NCBI RefSeq assembly: GCF_030123505.1
Contig: NZ_CP126115.1
Location: forward strand, 1,626,001 to 1,690,000
Length of the DNA stretch: 64,000 bases
Direction: 5' to 3'
From: Neobacillus sp. YX16
GTDB lineage: Bacteria; Bacillota; Bacilli; Bacillales; Cytobacillaceae
This document shows positions 34,856 through 44,379 of the stretch, one piece after another. A program made the translations under genes and the position numbers. Under the pieces are notes generated by a model. It was not told where the DNA came from. It saw only the letters and a list, made by a program, of their open reading frames with translations, and did not search any database. The number at the start of each line of letters is the position of its first letter. Position 1 is the first letter of the stretch.

Positions 34856-35527
34856 ATGGAAAATCCAACAGAGATCATTACAAAAGAACAAAAGCCTTCA
34901 TTATTAGGAATGTTTACGAATCCGGGTGAACAATTTGAGAGAATTAAGCAGTCTCCAAAAATCTGGGTGCCGCTGCTAATTGTAAGTATCCTTTACGCAA
35001 TCGGTATGACTTTAATGGCGCTATCGATGGATGCCTCAATCTTTATTGAGCAGGGGATTCCGGAGGATCAAGTTGACCTGGTACTAGGTGTTACAAAAGT
35101 CACCGTTGCCATAACAGGTATCCTTACACCCATTATCGGTGTTCTTATTGGCAGCGCAATCCACTTAATTATTACCAAGATTGCTAGTTCACCAGTAACA
35201 TTTAAACAATTATTTTCAATGAATACGTATATCGCGGTAATCGGTGCTGCGGGAATCATTCTAAATACAGGTATTAGATATGCAATTGGCGGTAACCCAG
35301 AAATATATGTTACTAGTTTAGCAGGGTTGCTAAATCAAGAAAAAGTTGAATTTTTAGGTTCATTTGAGGTTTTTGCAATCTGGACTATGATTGTAACAGC
35401 TATGGGACTTCATAAAACAGCACAATTATCTAAAGGACTTGCATGGACAATTGCGATTGTATTCTTCTTAATCGGAATTGGCTTTACCTTAATCGGCAGT
35501 CTGCTGCAAGGAGCGCCGATGCAATAA
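34856..35527 (+). CDS. yknW: Yip1-domain membrane protein (YknW-like)
   Basis: A 223-residue membrane protein with a Yip1-type domain of about five hydrophobic segments. The N-terminus is cytosolic (KEQKPSLLGMFTNPGEQFERIKQSPK). It is followed without gap by a membrane-fusion-type adaptor, an ABC ATPase and a MacB-like permease, which is the YknWXYZ arrangement of B. subtilis that protects against the toxic peptide SDP. There YknW interacts with the complex and modulates its assembly. Named by operon position and domain type. Confidence 0.82.
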   Translation: MENPTEIITKEQKPSLLGMFTNPGEQFERIKQSPKIWVPLLIVSILYAIGMTLMALSMDASIFIEQGIPEDQVDLVLGVTKVTVAITGILTPIIGVLIGSAIHLIITKIASSPVTFKQLFSMNTYIAVIGAAGIILNTGIRYAIGGNPEIYVTSLAGLLNQEKVEFLGSFEVFAIWTMIVTAMGLHKTAQLSKGLAWTIAIVFFLIGIGFTLIGSLLQGAPMQ

Positions 35528-36654
35528 TGAAAAAGAAAACATGGATTATGATTAGTGTAATCAGTCTGGTCATCATCATGATTTCTGTCAGTGTTTACCG
35601 GGAGGTTTTTGCAAAAGGACCTTCCGTTGAAACTACTGAAATGAAGGAGGAGGAAATTTCCTCCCTTTTAATGATTCCAGGTACAGTAAAACTTGAAGAG
35701 GAACAAATCATTTATGCATCTCCTGAAAAAGGAGAACTTAAAGAGCTGCTAGTAGTAGAAGGGCAGGAAGTAAAGAAAGGCACGGTAGTAGCAAGGCTTC
35801 AAAATCCTCAGTTAGATTTGGAAATGGAGCAAAATAAGCTGTCTATCGAATCAGCTAATCTAAAAATAAATCAACTTGATAAACAATTGAAGCTTTTAAA
35901 GGATAAAGAAAAAACTCTTGCAGATCAGGTGGGGAAAGAGGAAGCAAAAAAACAGCTTGACCCTGAATATCAGCAAATAGAGATGGATAAGAAGCTGGCA
36001 AATTTAGAATTAAAGCAAACAAATCTTCAAAAGGAAATGATTGATAAACGTCTAAGTGAATTGGAAATTAACAGTACAATAGATGGTGTCGTACTATCCG
36101 TTAATAAACCAGATTCATTCTCTCTTGAAAACAGCATGGCTGAGCCTATCGTACATATTGGTAAACTTGATGCAATGATAGCAACGGGTCTGTTATCTGA
36201 ATATGACACATTGAAAGTAAACAGCGGACAGAAAGTGATTTTCCGTTCCGATGCTGTCCCTGATCAAGAGTGGCAGGGAGAAATAATCAAGATTTCTCTT
36301 CTTCCTGAACAAAATCAAACCGCTCTCCAAAGTGGGAGTCAGGCTGTACAGTATCCAGTAACGATGAAGATTACAGGAGATAGTAAAGCATTAAAACCAG
36401 GATTCCAAATCATAATGGAAATTGAAACAGACAAAAAACAAGCAAATGTACTTTCCATAGATGCACTGCATGATGATGGGGAACAGCCGTATGTTTTTAC
36501 GGTTAAGGACGGCAAGGCAAGTAAGAAAAATGTTAAAACAGGCATCACATCGGGAGCGAAAATTGAAATTTTAGAAGGATTATCAAAAGAAGACGAAATT
36601 ATTATTAATGGGCCAGATTCAATTAAGGACGGTATGGAAGTGACCCTAAAATGA
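35527..36654 (+). CDS. yknX: Efflux periplasmic-adaptor-like subunit (YknX-like)
   Basis: A 375-residue HlyD/MacA-family adaptor. One N-terminal membrane anchor (residues about 6-24) is followed by the biotinyl-lipoyl half-motif, a long coiled coil (about residues 100-185), the second half, and beta-barrel domains ending GMEVTLK. The ATG overlaps the preceding stop by one base (TAATG). In Gram-positive bacteria, such adaptors dock to MacB-type transporters on the outer face of the membrane. The next gene starts within its stop codon (ATGA). Confidence 0.88.
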   Translation: MKKKTWIMISVISLVIIMISVSVYREVFAKGPSVETTEMKEEEISSLLMIPGTVKLEEEQIIYASPEKGELKELLVVEGQEVKKGTVVARLQNPQLDLEMEQNKLSIESANLKINQLDKQLKLLKDKEKTLADQVGKEEAKKQLDPEYQQIEMDKKLANLELKQTNLQKEMIDKRLSELEINSTIDGVVLSVNKPDSFSLENSMAEPIVHIGKLDAMIATGLLSEYDTLKVNSGQKVIFRSDAVPDQEWQGEIIKISLLPEQNQTALQSGSQAVQYPVTMKITGDSKALKPGFQIIMEIETDKKQANVLSIDALHDDGEQPYVFTVKDGKASKKNVKTGITSGAKIEILEGLSKEDEIIINGPDSIKDGMEVTLK

Positions 36655-37346
36655 TCGAGCTTGAATCCATTACAAAAACTTATTTACTTGGCAAAGAAAG
36701 CGTTAATGTATTAAATAATATTAATTTGAAAATAGAACAAGGTGAGTTCGTCGCTATCATGGGTCCCTCAGGTTCAGGAAAATCAACTTTAATGAATATG
36801 ATAGGCTGTTTGGATAAACCAACTACTGGGAAATACACTCTAAGTGAAGAAAATGTTTCTTATTATAGTGATAATGAACTTGCAAGGGTTAGGAATCAAT
36901 CGATTGGATTTGTATTTCAGCAATTTCATTTATTACCACGTTTATCAGCATTGAAAAATGTAGAGCTTCCGATGATTTATGCCGGTGTATCCAAATCTGA
37001 ACGTCAGACAAGAGCAGTAGAAGCATTAAGTAAAGTGGGATTATCTGACCGTATGGATCACCTCCCAAATGCCTTATCCGGCGGACAAAAGCAGCGCGTC
37101 GCAATCGCGAGAGCAATTGTTAATAAACCAAAAATCATTCTAGCTGATGAGCCAACGGGTGCACTTGATTCAAAGACAAGCATCGATATTATGGAGCAAT
37201 TCAGGGAATTAAATGAAGAAGAAGGCGTTACGGTAATCGTTGTTACCCATGAACCTGAAGTGGCAGCGTATTCGAATCGAACGATATACGTTCGAGATGG
37301 TATGATTCAGCTGCCTCCTGCTTCCATTAAGGGGGTGTCTGAATGA
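36651..37346 (+). CDS. yknY: ABC transporter ATP-binding protein (YknY/MacB-type)
   Basis: A 231-residue ABC ATPase of the LolD/MacB/YknY subfamily. Walker A GPSGSGKST (about residues 38-46), Q-loop, signature LSGGQKQR, Walker B ILADEPTGALD and the H-loop histidine VVTHEPE are all intact. Its ends overlap both neighbours by four bases (ATGA junctions), indicating translational coupling. It powers the YknZ-like permease. Confidence 0.92.
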   Translation: MIELESITKTYLLGKESVNVLNNINLKIEQGEFVAIMGPSGSGKSTLMNMIGCLDKPTTGKYTLSEENVSYYSDNELARVRNQSIGFVFQQFHLLPRLSALKNVELPMIYAGVSKSERQTRAVEALSKVGLSDRMDHLPNALSGGQKQRVAIARAIVNKPKIILADEPTGALDSKTSIDIMEQFRELNEEEGVTVIVVTHEPEVAAYSNRTIYVRDGMIQLPPASIKGVSE

Positions 37347-38536
37347 GTTTTATGGAAAACCTGTTAATGGCATTAAGCTCGCTAAAGGCTCATAAAATGC
37401 GCAGTATTTTAACCATGCTCGGAATAATAATTGGTGTCGGAGCAGTAATCATTGTAGTGGTAATTGGTCAGGGCGGAGAAGCGATGCTTAAAACACAAAT
37501 TACCGGTCCAGGAAACACCGTAGAACTGTTTTATCAGCCTTCTGATGAAGAAATCCGATCGAATCCAAACATTTTCCTGCAGGCTCCGTTTAAACAGGAG
37601 GATATTCGGGCTCTTGACCAAATACAAGAGATTAAAAGCATTGTCGCTACTAGCACTCAAATGTCATCTGTTAGATTTCAGCAGGAAACCGCTGATGTGT
37701 CTTCCACAGGTATTAATCAAGCCTATTTAAAATTGAATGAAATGAATGTTGGAAAAGGGAGAAGTTTTTCCACTTCAGATTTTATAGGCGGCCGTCGAGT
37801 AGGGTTAGTCAGTCATGTGATTCAAGAGGAATTATTTAAAGGTGATAATCCTGTTGGAAAAGTTATCAAGGTGGCAAATCAGCCGATTGAAATCATTGGT
37901 GTTTTAGAAAAACCGACAGGTCTTTTATCGTTTAGTTCAATGGAGGTTTATCTTCCCTTCCAAACATGGCGGACAATTTATGGCAGCAGTGATTATACCC
38001 AGGTTACTCTGCAAGCTGACTCGACTGACGAGTTACAAATTGCAGGTAAAAAGGCTGCAAGACTATTAAACAATATGCATAATACAGAAGATTCCTACCA
38101 AGTCCTTAACATGGAAGAAATCGCAGCAGGGATTGGGCAGATTACAAGAATCATGACCTTAATTATTGGAAGCATTGCTGGTATTTCGTTGTTCGTTGGC
38201 GGTATTGGTGTTATGAATATTATGCTCGTTTCTGTAACGGAGCGTACGAGAGAAATTGGAATTCGAATGGCGCTTGGTGCTACTAGAGGCCAGGTTTTAA
38301 CTCAATTTCTTATTGAATCGATGACGCTGACACTAATCGGGGGAATTCTCGGAATTTTTCTTGGCTGGGGAAGTGCTAGTATTGTCAGTTTCTTTGCGGG
38401 ATGGCCATCCTTGATTTCGTGGCAGGTAGTGTTAGGCGGTGTGATCTTTTCAATGGTGATTGGGGTTGTGTTCGGACTCCTTCCAGCAAATAAGGCTTCA
38501 AAATTAGACCCTATTGAATCACTTAGGTATGAATAA
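37343..38536 (+). CDS. yknZ: MacB-like ABC transporter permease (YknZ-like)
   Basis: A 397-residue type VII ABC permease. One N-terminal membrane helix (MLGIIIGVGAVIIVVVIG) is followed by a large extracellular MacB_PCD domain (residues about 45-265) and three C-terminal helices with the family motif IGIRMALGATRGQVLTQFLIES. With the adaptor and ATPase upstream it forms a four-gene efflux/defence system (yknW-X-Y-Z type). Substrate is unknown; the B. subtilis counterpart acts against an antimicrobial peptide. Confidence 0.9.
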   Translation: MSFMENLLMALSSLKAHKMRSILTMLGIIIGVGAVIIVVVIGQGGEAMLKTQITGPGNTVELFYQPSDEEIRSNPNIFLQAPFKQEDIRALDQIQEIKSIVATSTQMSSVRFQQETADVSSTGINQAYLKLNEMNVGKGRSFSTSDFIGGRRVGLVSHVIQEELFKGDNPVGKVIKVANQPIEIIGVLEKPTGLLSFSSMEVYLPFQTWRTIYGSSDYTQVTLQADSTDELQIAGKKAARLLNNMHNTEDSYQVLNMEEIAAGIGQITRIMTLIIGSIAGISLFVGGIGVMNIMLVSVTERTREIGIRMALGATRGQVLTQFLIESMTLTLIGGILGIFLGWGSASIVSFFAGWPSLISWQVVLGGVIFSMVIGVVFGLLPANKASKLDPIESLRYE

Positions 38537-38543
38537 AATTTAT

Positions 38544-38572
38544 TTGAATATTCAGTAAACATAGACTATAAT
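38544..38572 (+). promoter_or_regulatory. Sigma-A promoter of the orphan trpB
   Basis: TTGAAT (38544-38549), 17-base spacer, TATAAT (38567-38572), 54 bases upstream of the trpB start codon. No T-box, TRAP or leader-peptide structure is visible in the short leader. Confidence 0.7.
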
Positions 38573-38625
38573 AATTTCATCTCAAGATATGAGAAAAATA
38601 ATAGTAGTAGGGAGACGAGCTGAGT

Positions 38626-39792
38626 ATGGAAAAAGTTAGTGTAGATAGTAGAGGCTATTTTGGTGAGTTTGGTGGTAGTTTTGTTCCTGAGGAGCTTCAG
38701 CTTGTACTGAACGAGATGGAAGCACAATTTTTAAAGTATAAAGATGATCCGGATTTCATCGAGGAATTCAACTATTACCTCAAGGAATATGTGGGGCGTG
38801 AAAACCCGCTGACCTATGCAGAAAATTTAACGAGACAAATGGGCGGAGCAAAAATCTATCTTAAACGAGAAGATTTAAACCATACTGGTGCTCACAAAAT
38901 AAATAATGCAATCGGACAAATCTTATTGGCAAAAAGAATGGGTGCAAAACGAATTATAGCTGAAACAGGAGCTGGCCAGCATGGTGTTGCAACAGCTACT
39001 GCGTGTGCCATGTTTGGAATGGAATGTATTATTTATATGGGAAAGCTTGACACGGAGCGTCAGGCGCTTAATGTCTTTAGAATGGAACTGTTAGGAGCAA
39101 AGGTTATCCCGGTGGAGAAGGGGCAGGGTCGTTTAAAGGATGCAGTCGATGAAGCTTTAGCAGACTTAGTTCAAAACTATCAAAATACCTTTTATTTATT
39201 AGGATCAGCTGTAGGTCCTCATCCATACCCATCCATGGTTAAACACTTTCAAGCTATTATAAGTGAAGAATCAAAGCGCCAAATCATTGAAAAAGAAGGA
39301 AGGCTGCCAACTGCGGTTATTGCCTGCACTGGCGGCGGCAGCAATGCTATTGGTGCATTTGCCCATTATATTGATGAAAAATACGTACGTTTAATTGGAG
39401 TGGAGCCGGAAGAAGCACCAACCTTAACAAAAGGAACCCCAGCAATTATTCATGGTTTTAAATGTTTGACGTTATTAGATGAAAATGGTAATCCCCAGCC
39501 CACCTATTCGATTGCAGCCGGATTGGATTATCCAGGAGTTGGTCCAGAGCATAGTCAATTGAAAACAACCGGGAGAGCTGAATATGTTACGGTTACAGGA
39601 CAGGAAGCATTAGACGCATTTCTGCTGCTAAGTAAAACGGAGGGGATTATTCCTGCGTTAGAGAGCTCCCACGCCGTTGCTTATGCTGTAAAACTAGCAA
39701 AGGAATTACCGAAAGATGATGTATTGGTTGTCAACCTATCAGGTCGTGGTGACAAAGATGTCGAGCAGGTTTTTAATATGTTAAAAAAATAA
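38626..39792 (+). CDS. trpB: Tryptophan synthase beta chain, stand-alone
   Basis: A PLP enzyme that condenses indole with serine to tryptophan. The 388-residue protein has Lys91 (HTGAHKINN) as PLP lysine, the [12 protein letters not shown] block, the [10 protein letters not shown] phosphate-binding loop, the HPYPSM stretch and C-terminal GRGDKD. It is of the TrpB1 type that normally pairs with TrpA, yet no other trp gene is adjacent; it has its own promoter and terminator. It could be a second copy that salvages free indole, or the only copy displaced from the operon. Confidence 0.92.
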   Translation: MEKVSVDSRGYFGEFGGSFVPEELQLVLNEMEAQFLKYKDDPDFIEEFNYYLKEYVGRENPLTYAENLTRQMGGAKIYLKREDLNHTGAHKINNAIGQILLAKRMGAKRIIAETGAGQHGVATATACAMFGMECIIYMGKLDTERQALNVFRMELLGAKVIPVEKGQGRLKDAVDEALADLVQNYQNTFYLLGSAVGPHPYPSMVKHFQAIISEESKRQIIEKEGRLPTAVIACTGGGSNAIGAFAHYIDEKYVRLIGVEPEEAPTLTKGTPAIIHGFKCLTLLDENGNPQPTYSIAAGLDYPGVGPEHSQLKTTGRAEYVTVTGQEALDAFLLLSKTEGIIPALESSHAVAYAVKLAKELPKDDVLVVNLSGRGDKDVEQVFNMLKK

Positions 39793-39805
39793 TAATTGTG
39801 ACTAG

Positions 39806-39832
39806 GACGTATCAATCATGATGCGTCTTTTT
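39806..39832 (+). terminator. Terminator of trpB
   Basis: GACGTATCA / TGATGCGTC hairpin (one G-T pair) followed by TTTTT. Confidence 0.85.
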
Positions 39833-39941
39833 GTTTTTTAATTGAACAATAGAAGAATGCGCTTGTAAATCCTTTGTAAAAGTGAGAATCTTGTCACGAG
39901 GAAATATATATTTTAAAATACTCCCAACAGGAGTGGAGAAG

Positions 39942-41624
39942 ATGATTAAGAAAAAAATACGCCATATTCAACGTTATCGAGACATCGTTTATGCTTTTAC
40001 AAAGTATGGTTTTGGGTTTGTTATGAAAGAGTTAGGGCTTCTTGATTTGTTATCAGTTCCAAAGAGAGTATTTGTTGAAGGAAACCAATCACGGAATAGC
40101 AGAACAACAGGTGAACGAATTCGGATGTTTCTCGAGGAACTTGGTCCAACTTTTGTGAAAATTGGCCAAATTGCCAGCACTAGACCGGATATTATCCCAG
40201 CCGATATCCTTCAAGAACTGGTAAAGCTTCAGGACAATGTTTCTCTTTTTTCATTTGATGAAGTGATAAGAATCGTAGAAGAGGAAATGGCAGATTCTCT
40301 CGAAAATTCATTTGCAGAATTTAGTGAGACACCGTTAGCTGCAGCATCTATTGGGCAAGTCCACCATGCAGTTTTGCATACAGGAGAGCGTGTTGCTGTT
40401 AAAATTCAACGTCCCAATATTATGAGAGTAATTGATACAGATTTAGAAATCCTGCAGGATCTCGCCAGATTAGCGGAAAGCAGGATTGATTGGGTTGAAA
40501 GGTATCAAATTCGGACGATTATAGAAGAATTATCAAGGTCGCTTCGTGAAGAATTGGATTATGAAAATGAAGGCAGAAACGCAGAAAAAATCGTAAAACA
40601 ATTTATTAATGATTCCAAGGTCCATATTCCCAAGGTATATTGGGAATACAGTACGAAGAAGATTTTGACGATGGAGTACATTGATGGGGTTAAATTAAAT
40701 GAGATTGAAAAGCTTCAACAAGAGGGATACGACACAAAAGTATTAGGTGAGAAAATAGTAAATGCTATTTTTCATCAGATCCTAATCGATGGATTTTTCC
40801 ATGGAGATCCTCATCCAGGTAATATCGTTGCCCTGCCAGGCCAAGTGATTGCATTTATGGATTTCGGGATGGTGGGGCGAATAACTCCTGAAATGAGAGC
40901 TCACATTGCCTCTTTTGTCATTGCACTAATGCGGAAAAACACTTCAGAAGTAGTGAAGGCAATCACGAACATGGGGCTTGTACCAGATGAAGTAAATGTA
41001 AAACAGTTACATTCAGATGTAGATAAGCTTCGCGAAAAGTACCTTGATGTTCCTTTTAGTCAGATGAGTATTGGAAATGCTGTAAATGAACTCCTTTCTG
41101 TTGCTTACCGTCATAAAATTATGATTCCCACAGATTTAACGATATTAGGAAAAACGCTGCTGACATTAGAGGGGACCGTTGAAAAGCTAAACCACGAAAT
41201 AAGTATTTTAGCAGTGGCCGAACCATTTGGGAAGCAATTACTAATGGATCGCTTTAAGCCAAAAAACATGGCAGAATTTGCATGGTCAAATTTCACAGAA
41301 TATGGGGATATCCTTCATGAATTCCCAAAAACGATAAAAGATTTTACCTCCGTTATGAAAAAAGGCAAAATGAAGATTGAAATATCCACTCCTGAAATAG
41401 AGCCAGTCCTTCATAAACTTAATCGTATAAGTAACAGGCTTTCGTTTAGTCTTGTATTGCTGTCCTTTAGTATTATTTTGGTAGGAGTAATTATTGGTGC
41501 CTCGTTATCAGGACAAACATCCATTCTGTTAGACAAACTGCCAGTAATAGAAATAGGTTTTGGTATTGCTACAACATTGTTCCTGCTGCTTATATATTCT
41601 ATCTTTAAATCAGGAAGGTTTTAA
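39942..41624 (+). CDS. AarF/UbiB (ABC1/ADCK) family atypical kinase
   Basis: A 560-residue protein of the UbiB/AarF family of atypical kinases, linked to quinone lipid homeostasis. It contains the family's N-terminal region with the KxGQ motif (FVKIGQIASTRPD), the Ala-rich loop AAASIGQVHHA, the lysine VAVKIQRP, the catalytic block FFHGDPHPGNI and the DFG-like DFGMVG. Two C-terminal membrane helices end the protein (about residues 500-555). The ATG at 39942 lies behind AGGAGTGGAG; an in-frame ATG at 39882 would add a less plausible extension. Confidence 0.9.
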   Translation: MIKKKIRHIQRYRDIVYAFTKYGFGFVMKELGLLDLLSVPKRVFVEGNQSRNSRTTGERIRMFLEELGPTFVKIGQIASTRPDIIPADILQELVKLQDNVSLFSFDEVIRIVEEEMADSLENSFAEFSETPLAAASIGQVHHAVLHTGERVAVKIQRPNIMRVIDTDLEILQDLARLAESRIDWVERYQIRTIIEELSRSLREELDYENEGRNAEKIVKQFINDSKVHIPKVYWEYSTKKILTMEYIDGVKLNEIEKLQQEGYDTKVLGEKIVNAIFHQILIDGFFHGDPHPGNIVALPGQVIAFMDFGMVGRITPEMRAHIASFVIALMRKNTSEVVKAITNMGLVPDEVNVKQLHSDVDKLREKYLDVPFSQMSIGNAVNELLSVAYRHKIMIPTDLTILGKTLLTLEGTVEKLNHEISILAVAEPFGKQLLMDRFKPKNMAEFAWSNFTEYGDILHEFPKTIKDFTSVMKKGKMKIEISTPEIEPVLHKLNRISNRLSFSLVLLSFSIILVGVIIGASLSGQTSILLDKLPVIEIGFGIATTLFLLLIYSIFKSGRF

Positions 41625-41652
41625 CAAAGAAACTTCACATTATTTCTAGTAG

Positions 41653-41682
41653 AATACCTGACCAATTGGCCGGGTATTTTTC
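41653..41682 (+). terminator. Terminator of the AarF-like gene
   Basis: AATACCTGACC / GGCCGGGTATT imperfect stem with loop AATT and a T-run. Confidence 0.75.
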
Positions 41683-41744
41683 TTATGAAGAAGAATATAA
41701 TAAATCATACAATGGAGAGATAATTGAAACAAAAGGGGCGGAAT

Positions 41745-42389
41745 ATGTATAAGAGGAGAGTAAATTATTATTTTAGTTATAGCAGATCTACCTATATATC
41801 TATTAGTTATAGCAGATCTACCTATATATCTATCTATAAAAGATTATTCTATATCTTCTGTGGTGCTTCGCTTGTCGCCATATCTTTGCAGTTGTTTTTA
41901 GTGAAAAATAATGTAATTGATGGCGGTATCGTAGGAGTAAGCATCATTCTCTCGCATATTTCTAGTATTGAGATTGGCTTGGCTCTGTTACTGCTAAATA
42001 CTCCTTTTTTCTTTTTAGGCTATTCTTACCTGGGAAAAAGATTTCTAATTCTAAGTCTTTTTGCTATTTCTGTGCTTTCAATAGGTACCCATGTTCTAGA
42101 ACCATTTCCTTCCATAACGAATAATCCATTTCTAGTAATACTCTTGGGAGGCGTGATTTTAGGATTGGGTGTAGGAATCGTCATCCGCTATGGAGGGTCC
42201 TTAGATGGTACGGAGGTTTTGGCCATTCTATTGAGTAAACGAACCCCTTTTTCTATTGGACAAATTGTTATGTTTTTTAACTTGTTCATTTTTAGCAGTT
42301 CTATTTATATATTCGGATTTAAGGAGGCTATTTTTTCATTAGCTGCGTTTTTCTTAGCCTATAAAACAATTGATTTATTAATTAAGTAA
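41745..42389 (+). CDS. YitT-family membrane protein, short form
   Basis: A 214-residue membrane protein resembling the YitT_membrane domain (GGIVGVSIILS, GLGVGIVIRYGGSLDGTEVLAILLSKR). It has about five or six helices. Canonical YitT proteins (about 280 residues) continue into a cytosolic DUF2179 domain, which is missing here: the frame ends after the last helix. Near the N-terminus a 30-base perfect duplication repeats ten residues (SYSRSTYISI twice). The ATG at 41745 behind AAAGGGG is preferred to a TTG at 41724. Function of the family is unknown. Confidence 0.8.
   Translation: MYKRRVNYYFSYSRSTYISISYSRSTYISIYKRLFYIFCGASLVAISLQLFLVKNNVIDGGIVGVSIILSHISSIEIGLALLLLNTPFFFLGYSYLGKRFLILSLFAISVLSIGTHVLEPFPSITNNPFLVILLGGVILGLGVGIVIRYGGSLDGTEVLAILLSKRTPFSIGQIVMFFNLFIFSSSIYIFGFKEAIFSLAAFFLAYKTIDLLIK
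41773..41833 (+). repeat. 30-base tandem duplication in the YitT-like gene
   Basis: Two perfect 30-base copies (41773-41802, 41803-41832) starting TTAGTTATAGCAGATCTACC. The duplication keeps the frame and adds ten residues. Confidence 0.97.
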
Positions 42390-42429
42390 TATATCGAGAG
42401 AATCCAAATCAGTGGGTTCTCTCGATATA
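42390..42429 (+). terminator. Hairpin after the YitT-like gene
   Basis: TATATCGAGAGAATCC / GGGTTCTCTCGATATA strong stem (one G-T pair), starting in the last bases of the gene. It lacks a good T-run but is the likely end of the transcript. Confidence 0.6.
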
Positions 42430-42539
42430 ATATTTTGGATTCTTAGCATTTTTGTGAATATCATTAAAGATTCATATTTTAATAAAATTAAATGTATTAA
42501 GATTCAAATAGGTAATATCATTTTTTCGGGGGGATGAAG

Positions 42540-43319
42540 ATGAATACTAGAGATTTATTTAGTTTGCAAGAAAAAACAGCTATTGTAACCGGTGGGGGAA
42601 GAGGACTTGGTGAACAAATTGCAGTGGCCTATGGTGATGCTGGAGCAAATGTAGTCATTTGCTCGAGAAATCTAGAAGCTTGCCAGCAAATTAGTGAAGT
42701 CCTAAAGGCAAAAGGGGTTCGTTCACTTGCATTAAAATGTGATGTTTCTAACCCAGAAGAAATTCAATATGTAGTAGACGAGACCATGAAAGAGTTTGGA
42801 AGGATTGATATTTTAGTCAATAATAGCGGTGTAAGCTGGGGAGCTCCTGCACTAGAAATGCCAGAAGATAAATGGGATAAAGTGATGAATATTAACCTTA
42901 AAGCCGTATTTTTATTTTCGCAGGCAGTCGGGAGAATTATGAAGGAGCAGCGTTCTGGTAAAATTATAAATATAGCTTCCATAGCTGGATTTGGAGGACA
43001 AGATCCAACTGTGATGGATGCAATTGGCTATTCAACTAGCAAAGGAGCAGTCATTACTTTTACAAAGGATTTGGCAGTAAAACTGGCACCCTATAACGTT
43101 CATGTTAATGCCATCGCACCAGGATTTTTCCCTGCCAAAATGGCAAAAGTGGTCATCGATTATTCAGGAAAAAAGATTCTCGAGAGAACTCCTGCAGGAA
43201 GATTTGGCTCAGATGATGATATGAAAGGTCCGGCATTATTTTTAGCTTCTGATGCTTCTAATTATGTGTACGGTCATGTTCTAGTTGTAGATGGCGGGAC
43301 AAGTGCTAGTGTTCAATAA
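42540..43319 (+). CDS. SDR family oxidoreductase (candidate PhaB or gluconate dehydrogenase type)
   Basis: A classical short-chain dehydrogenase of 259 residues: cofactor motif TGGGRGLGEQ (residues about 18-27), NNSG, catalytic Ser in NIASIAG, and Tyr-x3-Lys in YSTSKGAV. The start at 42540 has GGGGGG six bases upstream. Lying beside a PHA locus, it could act as acetoacetyl-CoA reductase, but the DPTVMDAIGYSTSKG segment resembles gluconate 5-dehydrogenase-type SDRs, and it is separated from the other pha genes by an opposed hydrolase gene. Substrate is therefore open. Confidence 0.8.
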   Translation: MNTRDLFSLQEKTAIVTGGGRGLGEQIAVAYGDAGANVVICSRNLEACQQISEVLKAKGVRSLALKCDVSNPEEIQYVVDETMKEFGRIDILVNNSGVSWGAPALEMPEDKWDKVMNINLKAVFLFSQAVGRIMKEQRSGKIINIASIAGFGGQDPTVMDAIGYSTSKGAVITFTKDLAVKLAPYNVHVNAIAPGFFPAKMAKVVIDYSGKKILERTPAGRFGSDDDMKGPALFLASDASNYVYGHVLVVDGGTSASVQ

Positions 43320-43321
43320 CA

Positions 43322-43356
43322 AAAAGAATGCCCAGTTATTAATTGGGCATTCTTTT
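43322..43356. terminator. Bidirectional terminator
   Basis: AAAAGAATGCCCA / TGGGCATTCTTTT perfect stem between convergent genes. Confidence 0.9.
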
Positions 43357-43363
43357 ATGGTTT

Positions 43364-44167
43364 CTATAGGTTGTTTAAAAACTCAATCACTCGATTATTC
43401 ACTATATCATTCGCTTCAGTTACATAAATGTGACCTGCTCCATTAATGGTAAGGAATTCGGCATTTGGTATTTTTTCAGCTAGAGTTACACCATTTTCAT
43501 ATGGAACTAATTTATCCGCATCACCATGTATCACCAATACAGGTACTTTTATTTCGTCAATTTCATTGTAGGTGTCATGAGCAAGACACGCTTGAAGCTG
43601 CAGCATATAGGCATATGGAAGGACAGGTATCTCGATCCTCTTTTGAATATCTTCAGCGACTTGGTCTCTATGATTTTCGATGAATGATTGACTGTAGAGG
43701 ATTGGTGCAGTTGCCCATGCCATTTCTTCTGGTGTGGCTGTAGAAGATGCCCTAGACAGCATCAGCATGGAAACATCAGCACTAGGTTGAACATGTTCTT
43801 CCCCACCTGATGTTGTACAGCCGAGGATGAGGGACTTAATTCGCTCTGGGTATTTCAATGCAAGTCTTTGAGCAATCATTCCTCCCATTGAAATTCCGTA
43901 AACATGAGCGGACTCTACACCGGCTGCATCTAGAACGGCTCTTGCATCCTCAGCCATTAATTCAATTGAATAGGGAGAATTTGGTTTCCCACTTAGTCCA
44001 ACCCCGCGATTATCAAATACTATTACTTTATATTGTTCACTCAAAACCGGGATTGATCGAAACCACGATTTAGAAGTGAGTGATAATCCCATGATTAATA
44101 GCAGTGGTTCACCCTCACCATGGACTTCATAATATAAATCAATACCATTAGCCTTCGTTATAGGCAT
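43364..44167 (-). CDS. Alpha/beta fold hydrolase flanking the PHA locus
   Basis: A 267-residue alpha/beta hydrolase with the oxyanion segment LLLIMGLSLTSKSW, the DNRGVGLS turn, the nucleophile elbow GISMGGM and the C-terminal acid/His region (HGDADKLVP and GAGHIYV). The ATG at 44167 has AAGGAG nine bases upstream; an in-frame TTG at 44176 is less likely. It is divergent from the first pha gene and shares its 250-base upstream region. Possible roles include PHB or oligomer hydrolysis, but nothing in the sequence proves it. Confidence 0.82.
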   Translation of the reverse strand: MPITKANGIDLYYEVHGEGEPLLLIMGLSLTSKSWFRSIPVLSEQYKVIVFDNRGVGLSGKPNSPYSIELMAEDARAVLDAAGVESAHVYGISMGGMIAQRLALKYPERIKSLILGCTTSGGEEHVQPSADVSMLMLSRASSTATPEEMAWATAPILYSQSFIENHRDQVAEDIQKRIEIPVLPYAYMLQLQACLAHDTYNEIDEIKVPVLVIHGDADKLVPYENGVTLAEKIPNAEFLTINGAGHIYVTEANDIVNNRVIEFLNNL

Positions 44168-44322
44168 ACTCAACAACTCCTTTTTTTACTAGATATTGCC
44201 ATTTATATGATTATTAATAAAACTAAAGAACCTAAAGATTCACCAAAAAATGTCCAACTCTTGTATACGAAAATATTATTTTATTTTGATTAAATGGAAA
44301 AGTCTAAATATAACCTAGTAAA

Positions 44323-44350
44323 TTGTCGATACAAATTGCTATAATATAAT
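44323..44350 (+). promoter_or_regulatory. Probable sigma-A promoter of the pha operon
   Basis: TTGTCG (44323-44328), 16-base spacer, TATAAT (44345-44350), 65 bases before the first pha gene. Confidence 0.5.
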
Positions 44351-44379
44351 GAACAAGGATTAAAGCAGTTACAGATAGA

